DNA of 64,000 nt, from contig NC_052505.1 in NCBI RefSeq assembly GCF_014356525.2, positions 186,001 through 250,000 on the forward strand, read 5' to 3'. A model generated the notes under the pieces. That model was given only the letters and a program-made list of their open reading frames with translations, was not told the DNA's origin and made no database searches. Below, piece by piece: positions 23,561 to 34,101 of the stretch (within the stretch, counting starts at the first letter, position 1; each line of letters starts with the position of its first letter). Made by a program: the position numbers and the translations under genes. Source of the stretch: Nilaparvata lugens. Taxonomy: Eukaryota; Arthropoda; Insecta; Hemiptera; Delphacidae.

Positions 23561-24986
23561 ATCCATACTATTACATAATATAATACATATTTAAAATATT
23601 TGTGTATGATCATGATTCTATGCTAAAATTTATCATAAGCTATGAATGTCAAAAACTGAGATAGATCATAGATTACAATAGTGTTAACAGTGGCAATTTC
23701 CTGGAAAATCATAGCGTGCAGTGTTTGCTGTTTTCTACAGTTAATATTCTCCAATCCAGGTTGATAATATACCTTCAGTTGAGCCAAATATATATGACGG
23801 CTGAGGCATTAAAAAATTTATACATTGGGCTTGTTGAGTTGGAACTTTCTATGATTCTCTCTGTAAAGTAGTTTATCTTCCATTCTTACTAGTTGAATCT
23901 ACATTATTTAGACAGTCCAATATGAAAATTCAGTGCAAACATACAAATTAAGGAAGAGTAAGCATGCATAAAAAGTAGGAAAATCATAAAAGTGTTTCAC
24001 ATTTAATCACAAACGGTACTCTACCGTAAAAGATTAATTGAAAGATGATTCATCATCTTCTATTATTTTTGTTAACATATCGATTTTTCACCTCCACTCG
24101 CATCTTGTCATTCATTACACAAGGTTGGCAGAAGCTTTTCTTTATGTCGATTAATGTTGATTGAAATTGATTTTAATTAGAGTACCAAAAGAATAGATCA
24201 TTTTCTATTTGAAGCATTCAAATTAAATCTATTGAACATGATTTCTTATGACTTAGCATTCACAGATTTAGTTGGGTGAAGCTATTTGAGAAATGTACCT
24301 GATTATCAATTTCATGGTTTTTATACCATTCTACTTCATTGTGAAAATACGTTGATCAACTTAAAGATGTAGCTTATCTTACATCGAACAATGTACAATA
24401 CAAACAATTTTCATTGAATTACTATTATGATGATCATTGGAATTTCTGCCTGTGATTGAGAAAAAGTCATTTTATGAGCCTTGAAATTTGTACCTGGAAA
24501 AAGTTGTATTATTACTAGAAATTCTTTTTTTACTATTTATTATAGGTACTGTACATTGATTTTTGTGACTATAGAGATCAACTACTTTATTCTGAATCAG
24601 GATAAGGATAAGTAGGGAAATTGTGAGATGGGGATAACATCCATAGTTACATATAGCATCAATTTTCTGAAAGCTCTGATAATAATGATTTGAACGGAAC
24701 TGCGATTCTGGCTTGGTACCATTGCCTCTTCATGTTCAGTGAGAATAGAAAGCTTCAGAGTAATTCGTTCTCACTATATGTGATAATATTGGTGATATTT
24801 GGTAACATTTGTTAATATTTGAACCGAATGTGCAACCAATTAATCTACTTTCAGCTTGAAAATTTCCAACTTATCAGGAGTACAGTGTTATTATATAGTA
24901 TCTCAGGTAGGCCCACCCTTTTATTTTTTTTGTTCACGTGATCTGATGATATTCATTCCATTATCAAGTGTTTAAATTATAAAGAG
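23561..24986. other. interior of X, nothing recognised
   Basis: AT-rich, no ORF above 60 codons, no clear repeat. It is the left interior of element X. Confidence 0.45.
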
Positions 24987-25075
24987 TTATGAAACAAGAT
25001 AAAAAAACACAATCAAATGTATGAAAAGAAATTTTGAATCTTCATTTTCCACAAAATAAGGATAAGATGAAGGAG
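24987..25075 (+). repeat. 89-bp direct repeat (copy 1) beside the left long repeat
   Basis: Starts TTATGAAACAAGAT and ends GATGAAGGAG. It matches 25625-25713 with two visible substitutions. Together the two copies flank a 549 bp block (25076-25624). Confidence 0.85.
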
Positions 25076-26198
25076 TGAAATGTTACCTCAGTTTACCGCA
25101 GTTGAAATTAATCTTTGAGATGGGAAGGAAATAATCCTCCGAATATCTAAATCAATAAATTGAATATATAGTTCAATATATTAACTAAAATATTCCATTT
25201 ATTTAATTTCCAACCCCTTCTAAGTAGCAACATTTATAATTGAATGATATGACAGCTCAACAATTCAAGATTTACCCCATTCATTACTTGTCATTGATGA
25301 TTGTTAGGCATATTCAATAATCAACAATAAGATTGTAATCATGTTTGCAATTTAATATACATAATAGATCAAATAAATAGAATTTCCAAAAATAAACAAA
25401 ATTTAAATCAAGTAATTACAAATTTATTTATTATCCTGTCCCATTTATTTTTACGAAGTAGTGCCTGTGAATTTTCCATAAATTAATATTGGTTGTTTCG
25501 TAAATACCTGGTGTATTGAAGTGAGGAGGCCTCCGTACACTTTATTCAAATTTTTCACTTATTAATTTTTCACTGCACAAGAAGTTCTTGAAGTATCCTT
25601 TTTACGGCGAGTTTAGATCTTTTCTTATGAAACAAGATAAAAAAACACAATCAAAGGTATGAAAAGAAATTTTGAATCTTCATTTTCCATAAAATAAGGA
25701 TAAGATGAAGGAGTCGGACACATAATATATCATAAAACTTCGTTGAAAAACATTAATATCTGAAACTAGAGTTATCAAATTGTGTTAGTTCTGACTCGTA
25801 TGAAGAAGGCACACTTCAAATTAATATAATAAATTCTGTGAGCAAACAACGAAATCCTGTTTTTTATCATGAGCATGGTTGAATCAAGAGAATTGTCATA
25901 TTTTTTTAGAGTATTGAAAAGTGAAAATCTATATATAGTACATGTCAAAACAATAGACAAAATTAATTGTCTCGAGCGCCATAGTGTGAATGAGATGCAA
26001 TGTAGACAGCAGTATTATTCTGTTTACTATTGTGAAGGGAGCCAGCCGCGTCTGTTTCCCCTTTCACAGCGTCAACTTGAACCGCAAATACATAACAATA
26101 TACATCAATGGATTTGCAATGGATGTGGCTATAATAATTATCCGTCACATTGTTCTTTAAAATTACTTGCTTCGAAGTTAATTGGAGAAAACAAAAAT
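25076..26198 (-). repeat. left long direct repeat, 3' LTR-like, of Gypsy-A
   Basis: 1123 bp, almost identical to 32274-33399: three single-base length differences and at least one substitution. It lies 3' of the minus-strand pol, as a 3' LTR should. It starts TGAAATG on the plus strand (so ends CATTTCA on the coding strand). A purine-rich stretch on the coding strand (AAAAAAAGGGG, plus-strand 26250-26260) lies about 50 bp from its edge. However, the block 25714-26198 is also homologous to arm sequence of X, so the true LTR limits are unclear. The ORFs inside it are not genes. Confidence 0.7.
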
Positions 26199-26941
26199 TC
26201 AGTTCCCAGTCCCAAAGAATATATTCCATCTCTAATGATCATTTGCCTACCCCTTTTTTTATATATATATCTTTGATCCTTTTTTTCTATTCTAACAAAA
26301 TTCATACACTCTTGATAAAATTTGAATGATAAATCACTTGACATTATTTACATACAGAAACCAATATTTTTCTACTCTATTACCCAATTAAGGTGATAAT
26401 AATATACATTTTCAAGTATTTTATCATTTATCAAAACTCTTCTTTTGATTCACTTTATTCCCTTACTTTATTTACAACAATCTGATGAAATAGAAACACT
26501 GCTATTCACCACTATTCATCAAAAATTCATTAACACTAAAGCAAAATTATAACTATAAACTATTTCAATAATCTATCTAATAATATGATCTCAATAAAAT
26601 TTCTATCTATTTATAGGCTAAGATAGATTCTTTTGTACAATATTTTACACAATTCCATAAAGAAATTAAATAAGTGAGTAAAGTTAAAATTTCAATAGGT
26701 GGCGCGCTTCACCAAAGAAAACAACTATTTACTCTTCAGAAACACCTAAACCAAAGGCAACACAATTTAACCAGAAGTGAAACGTTACAGAATAATAGTG
26801 AGTTTCCTACAAATAACTCAAAGAAGAAAGTATCAATGAGCCGATCTCTCAGTAAGAAACAACAGAGACGAAACCGTTACCCTTTACTTCAAAGATAAGA
26901 AGGAAGAATGAATACCAGGCTACATTATCCAAAACAAGGAA
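26199..26941 (-). other. region between pol and the left long repeat of Gypsy-A
   Basis: Non-coding 3' part of Gypsy-A, AT-rich. It includes the purine-rich coding-strand tract near 26250. There is no envelope-like ORF, so Gypsy-A shows no third gene. Confidence 0.6.
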
Positions 26942-27234
26942 TTATGAATTATATTTCTTTAATTGTGAGACATGAGCCTTTTGAACAAAGCGATTAGTAA
27001 TAGGGTCAACTAATTCAGCCGTAACATCAGATAACCATTTTTTTATTTTTAGCGGGCCACGATACCGGAAGCTTAATTTTGTACAAATTTGGTTGGCCTT
27101 ATCACTAAGAATATGTGTCCGGACCCATACAAGGTCATCTATAGCAAAAGGAATAGGGACACGGTTCCTATCATAGCGAGTTTTTCTATAATTATGACTT
27201 TTCATCAATTGCTCTTTAGCCTTTTGCCAAATTA
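26942..27234 (-). CDS. pol: Gypsy-A integrase, C-terminal domain
   Basis: 88 residues from the first Met, reading SHNYRKTRYDRNR, DDLVWVRTHILSDKANQ and FRYRGPLKIKKWL, and ending AHVSQLKKY. The GDLVWV-like and KLSFRYRGPLKI patterns belong to the SH3-like C-terminal domain of Gypsy integrases. The frame is separated from the core by one base near 27293-27296, in a T4 run. It is very likely the same protein; the break is a mutation or a sequencing error. Confidence 0.85.
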
Positions 27235-27990
27235 CTACAGTGTTCTCATCGGCAGTATCAGGTAAAATTTCATTAATATTCCAGATATTAAAAGAGGTTC
27301 TTTAGGTTTATAACGGAACATCAGAGAAAAAGGGGTGCACTTAATGCTATCATGTTCAGCAGTATTAAAAGCTAAAGCTAACCAATCATTTACAGTATCA
27401 TCCCATTTATTCTGTGAGTTTGCATGAAAAGCAATGAGAGAGCTACGCAAATTACGATGTAATCTTTCAACTATGTTTGCTTTAGGATAGAAAGGTGAAG
27501 TCGTATTATGACGAATTCCTAATTGAAAACAGAAATTTTTAAACTTGATTGATTTAAAAATTGATGCATTATCACTAATAATTTGTTTAGGAGTAGAGAA
27601 ATTCGCAAAAATACCTTTCAATGCTCTAATTACTGATTCAGAATTAGCTTTTCTCAAACATTTTAACCAACAGAATTTACTGAAAACGTCAATTGCACTA
27701 AAAATAAAACAGTTATTCTGTGATGTGCGTACTAATGGACCAACTAAGTCAATATGTATCATCTCAAGAGGTTTTTCCTGTATTTTTGATGATAAAAAAC
27801 CGTAATTGGTAGCCTGAGCTGGTTTACTTTTTGCACAAAGAGTACAAGATTTAACTAAATAAATTATATCTTTCCTCAAATCAACCCAGTGGAAATTCTC
27901 TTGAATTTTTGAAATAGTTTTAGCAATGCCTAAATGAGCACCAATCATACTTTCATGATAATATTTGAAGATTAAAGGAACAAGAAGTTT
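27235..27990 (-). CDS. pol: Gypsy-A integrase, zinc and catalytic core
   Basis: A His-His-Cys-Cys zinc region comes first (YHESMIGAHLG onward to CTLC). The DDE core follows: Asp in HIDLVGP (residue 67 counted from Met 27948), Asp in ISDNASIF (126) and Glu in NIVERLHR (161). All three catalytic residues are present. The frame differs from reverse transcriptase by a shift in an A-run near 27998-28005, so reading must cross it. Shared sense of sequence on both sides shows it was one Pol polyprotein. Role: insertion of the cDNA copy. Confidence 0.9.
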   Translation of the reverse strand, partial: KLLVPLIFKYYHESMIGAHLGIAKTISKIQENFHWVDLRKDIIYLVKSCTLCAKSKPAQATNYGFLSSKIQEKPLEMIHIDLVGPLVRTSQNNCFIFSAIDVFSKFCWLKCLRKANSESVIRALKGIFANFSTPKQIISDNASIFKSIKFKNFCFQLGIRHNTTSPFYPKANIVERLHRNLRSSLIAFHANSQNKWDDTVNDWLALAFNTAEHDSIKCTPFSLMFRYKPKEPLLISGILMKFYLILPMRTL

Positions 27991-30314
27991 GGGTATGACT
28001 TTTTTTGTTTTTCCTGGTTTCTTAGTTTTATCACTAATACTCCTTTAGACAAACTATAAGGAAACTGATCAATATTATTATTAATCTTTTCTATTATATC
28101 CGCTAAAATAGGATCATTCTCTTGGTGTTGTTTTATGTCAGTGAATACTAGTGGAAAATCGGTAATTTTTAGTGAGTTTATTAAGTTTAGACTATTTTCT
28201 ACTTCTATATGTTCATCTTTGACATCAATTTCAGGCAATTCACTGTCATCATGGTACATTCTGGATAAAGCATCAGCTATGCAATTATCTTTTCCCGCTA
28301 CATGCTGTGTTGTGAACTGAAATGATAAAAGCCTAAGTATCCAACGACTAAGTCTACCAATTTGCTTGTCTTGTTTTAAAATCCATGCTAAGGCACTATT
28401 ATCTGTTAACAACAAGAATTTAGTGTGTTGTAAGTACAGTTTAAATCTTTCCATGCCAAAAATTGCTGCATAGCATTCGATCTCATATGTAGAATATTTG
28501 CATTCTTGTTGAGTGAGCTTTTTGGAAGCAAAACTAATAGGCTTTAGGATGCCATCAACATATTGAGAAAGGACCGCAGAAATTGATAAAGAGCTCCCAT
28601 CAGTTTGCAACACAAACTGTTTATTAAAATCAGCTGTTATTAAGACAGGAGGGTTCATAATTGCATTTTTCAATTTCTGGAAAGCTTTCTCGTGAACATC
28701 TTCCCAAATAAATTTTTTATCCTTCTTTCTTAGTTCGTTGAGGGGTGAGGCGATTTCAGCGTAATTTTCAATGAATTTGTGAAAATATCCTACCATTCCT
28801 ATGAATCTGGAGATAGCCTTGACATTTTTTGGTCTAGGGTAATTACGAATTGAATTTGTCCGAGCTGGATCAATAGTAATACCATGTTCACTTACTAAAT
28901 TACCTAGAAAGGAGATTTGTTTTTTTGCAAATTTAGCTTTCTCCTTTTTTACAGTAAACCCACCTTGTTTAAGTTTGGACAACACTATCTTAATGTGCTC
29001 AAGATGTGACTCAAAATCTTCAGAATAAATCACAATATCATCCAAATAATTTATTACAAATTTGAATTTTATCCCTTCAAATAAAATATTCAAAGCAGTA
29101 GACAAGGCTTGAGCACCTATTGATAAACCAAACGGTACACGAGTATAACAGTAAGTTTGAGTTGGAGTTGCAAAAGTAGTCAAGTGCTTAGAAGATGGAG
29201 ATAATTTCAATTGATAATAGCTTTCAGTAAGATCAAGAACAGTAAAGAACTTAGCACCGTTAAACCAATGGAATGTACTCTCAATGTTTGGCAAAGGTGT
29301 AGCATCTAATGCAATTTTTTTATTTAATGCTCTATAATCTACTACCACACGATGGCCACCATCTTTCTTAGGAACTAAGAAACAAGGGCTGGAATAATTA
29401 GAAGTTGATTTCTCAATAATTCCATCATCTAACATTTTTTGAATTTTTTTATTTAAGATTTCCATTCTTATCGGATTTAACTGATAAGGAGCTTTCCTTA
29501 CGGGCTGATTGTCTATCAGACGAATTTCATATTCTATTACGTTCGATTTATCTAGTTTATGGGTAAGAACATCATCAAATTGATTTAATACTTTGTTTAA
29601 TTCTACTTTCTGCGAAGAGCTTAAATCGTCCAATTCCACATCAGTACCAATTCTATTCATTTTCTTTAGTAATTCCAACCTGTGATTTTTTTCAAAAGAA
29701 AATTTGAATTGCGGTTTAAATCCAAAGAAATACCTATTATTGAATAAATCAGGAACTAATTTGGAATAATGAATAAAATCACAACCTAAAACAATAGGAA
29801 TTGACAAATCATCATGAACAAAGAAACGAAATTTCCAACTGAAGTTTTCAATTTTTATTTTTAATAGAACTGACTCTTTCAACAGTAATTTACTTTTATT
29901 CGCAGTAACACAATGCTGAATATCCTCTTGAATAAGCAGATTACCATTATCCCGTAATATTTCAGTAAAAACTTTCCTTGAAATGATACTATAATCAGAA
30001 CCAGAATCAATCAATGCAATAGAACTGACACAGTTATTTCCTAACTCACATACTATTAAAGGAGTGATTTTATTAATCAAAGTTCTAGTCTTTAACTGAT
30101 TAAATTTCTTTTGCTTTTTTCTTTTTATTTTATTTTTCATATTCTGATTTTTGTCAGTATATTTAGATTGAATTGATTTCTTCTTACCATTAGAAAAAGT
30201 ATCACTACATTTCAAGGTATTAATTCCGTTTTCTTTATTGAATTTTTGATTGTATTTGGTGTTTTGAAATTTTCTTTTACTGGATATTTTCTTTTTATAC
30301 TGTTTCCCAGCTAG
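27972..30314 (-). CDS. pol: Gypsy-A Pol: protease, reverse transcriptase, RNase H
   Basis: The frame is open from the codon after the gag UGA (30315-30317) to 27972, with no ATG near its start. Counting from 30215: protease DSG at 70-72; reverse transcriptase from about 245 to 430 with LDLTESYYQ (Asp 328) and YLDD (390-393); RNase H with TDGSS (Asp 539), YEIE (Glu 580) and TDNSAL (Asp 605), then HVAGKDNCIADALSR. All visible catalytic residues are intact. Domain order PR-RT-RH-IN is that of Ty3/Gypsy. The frame is the same as gag, so expression by stop readthrough is likely. Only one homopolymer shift separates it from integrase. Confidence 0.93.
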   Translation of the reverse strand, partial: LAGKQYKKKISSKRKFQNTKYNQKFNKENGINTLKCSDTFSNGKKKSIQSKYTDKNQNMKNKIKRKKQKKFNQLKTRTLINKITPLIVCELGNNCVSSIALIDSGSDYSIISRKVFTEILRDNGNLLIQEDIQHCVTANKSKLLLKESVLLKIKIENFSWKFRFFVHDDLSIPIVLGCDFIHYSKLVPDLFNNRYFFGFKPQFKFSFEKNHRLELLKKMNRIGTDVELDDLSSSQKVELNKVLNQFDDVLTHKLDKSNVIEYEIRLIDNQPVRKAPYQLNPIRMEILNKKIQKMLDDGIIEKSTSNYSSPCFLVPKKDGGHRVVVDYRALNKKIALDATPLPNIESTFHWFNGAKFFTVLDLTESYYQLKLSPSSKHLTTFATPTQTYCYTRVPFGLSIGAQALSTALNILFEGIKFKFVINYLDDIVIYSEDFESHLEHIKIVLSKLKQGGFTVKKEKAKFAKKQISFLGNLVSEHGITIDPARTNSIRNYPRPKNVKAISRFIGMVGYFHKFIENYAEIASPLNELRKKDKKFIWEDVHEKAFQKLKNAIMNPPVLITADFNKQFVLQTDGSSLSISAVLSQYVDGILKPISFASKKLTQQECKYSTYEIECYAAIFGMERFKLYLQHTKFLLLTDNSALAWILKQDKQIGRLSRWILRLLSFQFTTQHVAGKDNCIADALSRMYHDDSELPEIDVKDEHIEVENSLNLINSLKITDFPLVFTDIKQHQENDPILADIIEKINNNIDQFPYSLSKGVLVIKLRNQEKQKKSYPNFLFL

Positions 30315-30320
30315 TCATGC
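30315..30320 (-). promoter_or_regulatory. gag stop codon in readthrough context UGA-CUA-G
   Basis: On the coding strand gag ends GCA-TGA-CTA-GCT. The pol frame continues in phase immediately. UGA followed by CUAG is a known efficient stop-readthrough context. No -1 slippery site is needed, because there is no frame change. Confidence 0.7.
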
Positions 30321-32045
30321 TTTTTTATTTTCACAAGAGTTTGCATAATGTCCACTTTCATTACATTTAAAGCAACGTATTTTAGATAGATCTCTAGTGA
30401 AATTATTATTAGATCTTTGGTGATTCTGATTATGATTTCTCGAATTACTGCTTGTACCTCTGAAATTTGAATTATTCATGTTGGATCTACATGACTGAGC
30501 TAGATGACCTACTTTGTTGCATTTGTAACAACGTCTTTGAGCTAATTCAACATTCATTGGAGATTTTTGATTCTTTTTATAAGTATTAAAATTGTATTTA
30601 TTTCTTTCTAAATCCCCATATTGAATATTTTGAGATACTACTGAGATGGAAGTTAAGTCATTAAAACTAGTTGGTTTGGATTGGAAAACTAGTCTATTTC
30701 TTTCCTCTGGATTCAACCCTGAGCAAATATTATTGACTACGTCTTCCTCAGATTTTTCTAATCTTAGTAGTTTATTAGCGTCTTTGATTGACACAATGTA
30801 AGCAGACAAGGGTTCACCAGCCCTTTGTAAACGATAATAGTGGTCTCTTTCAATGATTGAAATCAATCTAGACGGAATAAAATGTTGCAGAATATCCTTA
30901 TGAAATTCATCAAAACTCTTATTTGTACTCATAGCTAAATTCAATCGATCGGCGAGAGGCCCTACAACAGAAGAGTGAATGATATGGAAAAGTTGCTGAT
31001 CTAATAAGTTCGATCGTTCTTTTATTTTCAAACATATTTCAATGAATTTCAACAAACTATCAACATTCAATCCGTCAGTATTCGGAAGTTCCTTCATCAG
31101 ACCTTCGATAGGATTTGATAATTTATTATACAAATTACCAAATAAAGGTGAAGACAAGTTGGCTGCTAGGTTTACCCTATTAGTATTGAAATCACTACCG
31201 AATACAGTCCTACCCAAGTTTTCATTTATTGTAGCATGTACCTGTTCTACCATAGAGACAGTATTACTATTATTTATTTTCTCAAAATCAGTAACTTGAA
31301 TATCAGGATTGGTAACATTTGTTTGTGAATACTGAGTAACATTTTGTTCCATATTACTTGTACTAGGAATTTGCGCAATAAAGCGATTTACTGTATTAGT
31401 ATGAAGTTTAGTATTCGAATCGTGTGTGGGATTATTCATTTTTGAATCGGGTGTACTGAGACTGCTTTGTTTTTCAAAATGAGGCGAACTAGATCTACTA
31501 AAGCATTCACACAAGTCGATCATTTTAGTAAAAGTAGCCTGAGCTAATACAATAGACTCATCAATACCTTCAATTAGATTTTGGTCATTTGCTTCTTTAG
31601 CATAAGTTAATAATTGAACAATTCGATTGAGAATATGTAGAAAAATGGATAACGCTTTATGAATGTTTACCTTTTTATCAGGAATACTCATAGAAAGAAT
31701 TTTCTCCAAGTATTCATCTTCCCCTGTCAATAAATCAAGGATTTTTTTTATAGCAATTTTACTAGACTCATCATCGTAAATAATTCGTGCAATTTTTGGG
31801 TCTGGATTGCTAACTAATGCTCGATACTTTCCCCTTAAAGTGTCTACATCATTGTCAATAACTGTATCTGTAGGTACTCCCAATGTTTCAAGTTCGAAAA
31901 GTAAATTCTCTTTAGTAACAAAATTAGGATTGAATTTTCTAATAGGAATCAAATTGAAATTGAAGCACTCTTCAACTGATTTTTTAACATCCCAATAATT
32001 AATTTTTTTAGATTCCATAGATGCTACTTTATTCGGTGAACCCAT
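30315..32045 (-). CDS. gag: Gypsy-A Gag
   Basis: 576 residues from an ATG at 32045. An N-terminal helical region is followed by a capsid-like core around LLKFIEICLKIKERS, VVGPLADRLNLA and FDEFHKDILQHFIPSRL. A spacer and two CCHC zinc knuckles follow: CYKCNKVGHLAQSC (about 505-518) and CFKCNESGHYANSC (about 557-570). It packages the element RNA in virus-like particles. The frame is fully open, in contrast to the older elements around it. It ends just after the second knuckle at a UGA that is in phase with pol. Confidence 0.92.
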   Translation of the reverse strand: MGSPNKVASMESKKINYWDVKKSVEECFNFNLIPIRKFNPNFVTKENLLFELETLGVPTDTVIDNDVDTLRGKYRALVSNPDPKIARIIYDDESSKIAIKKILDLLTGEDEYLEKILSMSIPDKKVNIHKALSIFLHILNRIVQLLTYAKEANDQNLIEGIDESIVLAQATFTKMIDLCECFSRSSSPHFEKQSSLSTPDSKMNNPTHDSNTKLHTNTVNRFIAQIPSTSNMEQNVTQYSQTNVTNPDIQVTDFEKINNSNTVSMVEQVHATINENLGRTVFGSDFNTNRVNLAANLSSPLFGNLYNKLSNPIEGLMKELPNTDGLNVDSLLKFIEICLKIKERSNLLDQQLFHIIHSSVVGPLADRLNLAMSTNKSFDEFHKDILQHFIPSRLISIIERDHYYRLQRAGEPLSAYIVSIKDANKLLRLEKSEEDVVNNICSGLNPEERNRLVFQSKPTSFNDLTSISVVSQNIQYGDLERNKYNFNTYKKNQKSPMNVELAQRRCYKCNKVGHLAQSCRSNMNNSNFRGTSSNSRNHNQNHQRSNNNFTRDLSKIRCFKCNESGHYANSCENKKA

Positions 32046-32273
32046 ATTATCATTTTCTTAAATAAATTATTAATATGATTATATAATACATATAATTCGA
32101 GATCATTTATGATGAATAATATTTGATTTTGTATTTTAATTTTAACCTGAATCCTCCCCACCATCAATGAAAGAAGAAAGGATAAGAACAGCCGAGACCG
32201 TCACACATCATTCAATATTATTGATAAATCAATGAAAGAGTTTGCAAGCAAACCTCGCAGAGTAAGGCGCAGT
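32046..32273 (-). other. 5' leader of Gypsy-A
   Basis: Non-coding 228 bp between the right long repeat and gag. The coding-strand sequence directly after the repeat is ACTGCGCCTTACTCTGCG, which is not an obvious tRNA primer-binding site beginning TGG. This adds to the doubt about the LTR border. Confidence 0.5.
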
Positions 32274-33399
32274 TGAAATGTTACCTCAGTTTACCGCAGT
32301 TGAAATTAATCTTTGAGATGGGAAGGAAATAATCCTCCGAATATCTAAATCAATAAATTGAATATATAGTTCAATATATTAACTAAAATATTCCATTTAT
32401 TTAATTTCCAACCCCTTCTAAGTAGCAACATTTATAATTGAATGATATGACAGCTCAACAATTCAAGATTTACCCCATTCATTACTTGTCATTGATGATT
32501 GTTAGGCATATTCAATAATCAACAATAAGATTGTAATCATGTTTGCAATTTAATATACATAATAGATCAAATAAATAGAATTTCCAAAAAATAAACAAAA
32601 TTTAAATCAAGTAATTACAAATTTATTTATTATCCTGTCCCATTTATTTTTACGAAGTAGTTGCCTGTGAATTTTCCATAAATTAATATTGGTTGTTTCG
32701 TAAATACCTGGTGTATTGAAGTGAGGAGGCCTCCGTACACTTTATTCAAATTTTTCACTTATTAATTTTTCACTGCACAAGAAGTTCTTGAAGTATCCTT
32801 TTTACGGCGAGTTTAGATCTTTTCTTTATGAAACAAGATAAAAAAACACAATCAAAGGTATGAAAAGAAATTTTGAATCTTCATTTTCCATAAAATAAGG
32901 ATAAGATGAAGGAGTCGGACACATAATATATCATAAAACTTCGTTGAAAAACATTAATATCTGAAACTAGAGTTATCAAATTGTGTTAGTTCTGACTCGT
33001 ATGAAGAAGGCACACTTCAAATTAATATAATAAATTCTGTGAGCAAACAACGAAATCCTGTTTTTTATCATGAGCATGGTTGAATCAAGAGAATTGTCAT
33101 ATTTTTTTAGAGTATTGAAAAGTGAAAATCTATATACAGTACATGTCAAAACAATAGACAAAATTAATTGTCTCGAGCGCCATAGTGTGAATGAGATGCA
33201 ATGTAGACAGCAGTATTATTCTGTTTACTATTGTGAAGGGAGCCAGCCGCGTCTGTTTCCCCTTTCACAGCGTCAACTTGAACCGCAAATACATAACAAT
33301 ATACATCAATGGATTTGCAATGGATGTGGCTATAATAATTATCCGTCACATTGTTCTTTAAAATTACTTGCTTCGAAGTTAATTGGAGAAAACAAAAAT
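32274..33399 (-). repeat. right long direct repeat, 5' LTR-like, of Gypsy-A
   Basis: 1126 bp, near-identical to 25076-26198. Upstream of gag, in 5' LTR position. Its outer end (33164-33399) passes without a break into the right arm of X (AAACAAAAATATCAAATCG). The homologous position in the left arm is equally continuous, so this part is native arm sequence. Confidence 0.7.
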
Positions 33400-34098
33400 A
33401 TCAAATCGAAAAACCCCTAAATTTTTACATTATATTATTTTATCTAGGAGACTGTTCGATTTATTAAGGAAATGAATACGACATATATTGTAGTCCTTAA
33501 TTTAACGAATCGAATGACATAAGATAGATTTTTGCCGATCAATGGTTACAGAGATAATTGATTTCCAGTTTGTGGTTTACTATGGCTAAGAGAGTCAGCC
33601 GAGCCATTCTGCGTCGACTGCTTCCCCTTCCACGGCGTCAAATCGAATCGCAAATACATAACAATATACATCAGTGGATTTGCAATGAGAGTGGCTACAT
33701 TAATTATTCGGCTCATTCTTCTCTAAAACCACTTGCTTTGAAGTTAATCGAAGAAAACAAAAAAATCAAATCGCAAACCCCCTAAATTTGTACATATATA
33801 TTATTTTATCAGGAAAACTGTTAATTTTATTGAAAAAATTAATGAAATTAATATTGTAGTTCATAAAGTAACGAATCGAATGGCATTTGATAGAACTGTT
33901 TCCGATCAATGGGTACAGAGATAATAGATTTTCCGTGATTACCTGTATTTTTCAACTTTGAGGTGAGCTAGGGGGAAAGATTAAAGGGGATTTCTTGGGA
34001 CTTCTGGGAGAATGACCCTCTGGGAGGGTTCTATTGATGGTGAAGGATTCAGCTTTTATTTAATTTTTGGATCAAAATAACCTTTATTGACTGGGCTA
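33050..34098 (-). repeat. right inverted-repeat arm of X
   Basis: Inverted homologue of 22248-23560. Subrepeats lie at about 33180-33510 and 33510-33930, and the unique outer part at 33930-34098, ending CTGGGCTA. The inner end overlaps the right long direct repeat. Confidence 0.75.
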
Positions 34099-34101
34099 AT
34101 A
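34099..34101. other. target-site duplication ATA, right of element X
   Basis: Matches 22245-22247. See element X. Confidence 0.8.

Larger units (their letters stand above)
22248..34098. mobile_element. element X: 11.85-kb unit with long inverted-repeat arms, inserted in Gypsy-B gag
   Basis: The termini are inverted TAGCCCAGTCAAT (22248 and 34098) with a 3 bp ATA duplication. The arms are about 1 kb, diverged (roughly 80 percent identical by eye). Each has a unique outer part of about 200 bp and two direct subrepeats containing words such as GCGTCAAATCGAATCGCAAA and AACGAATCGAATGGCA. No transposase of its own is visible. A younger Gypsy element fills the interior and a MITE sits in the left arm. 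The structure resembles a Foldback-like or long-TIR non-autonomous DNA element; the superfamily is unknown. Confidence 0.75.

Noticed and set aside
25775..26344. ORFs on both strands in the long direct repeats, also at 32976-33420
   Set aside because: They are identical because the repeat is identical. No domain, and they lie in LTR-like or arm sequence.
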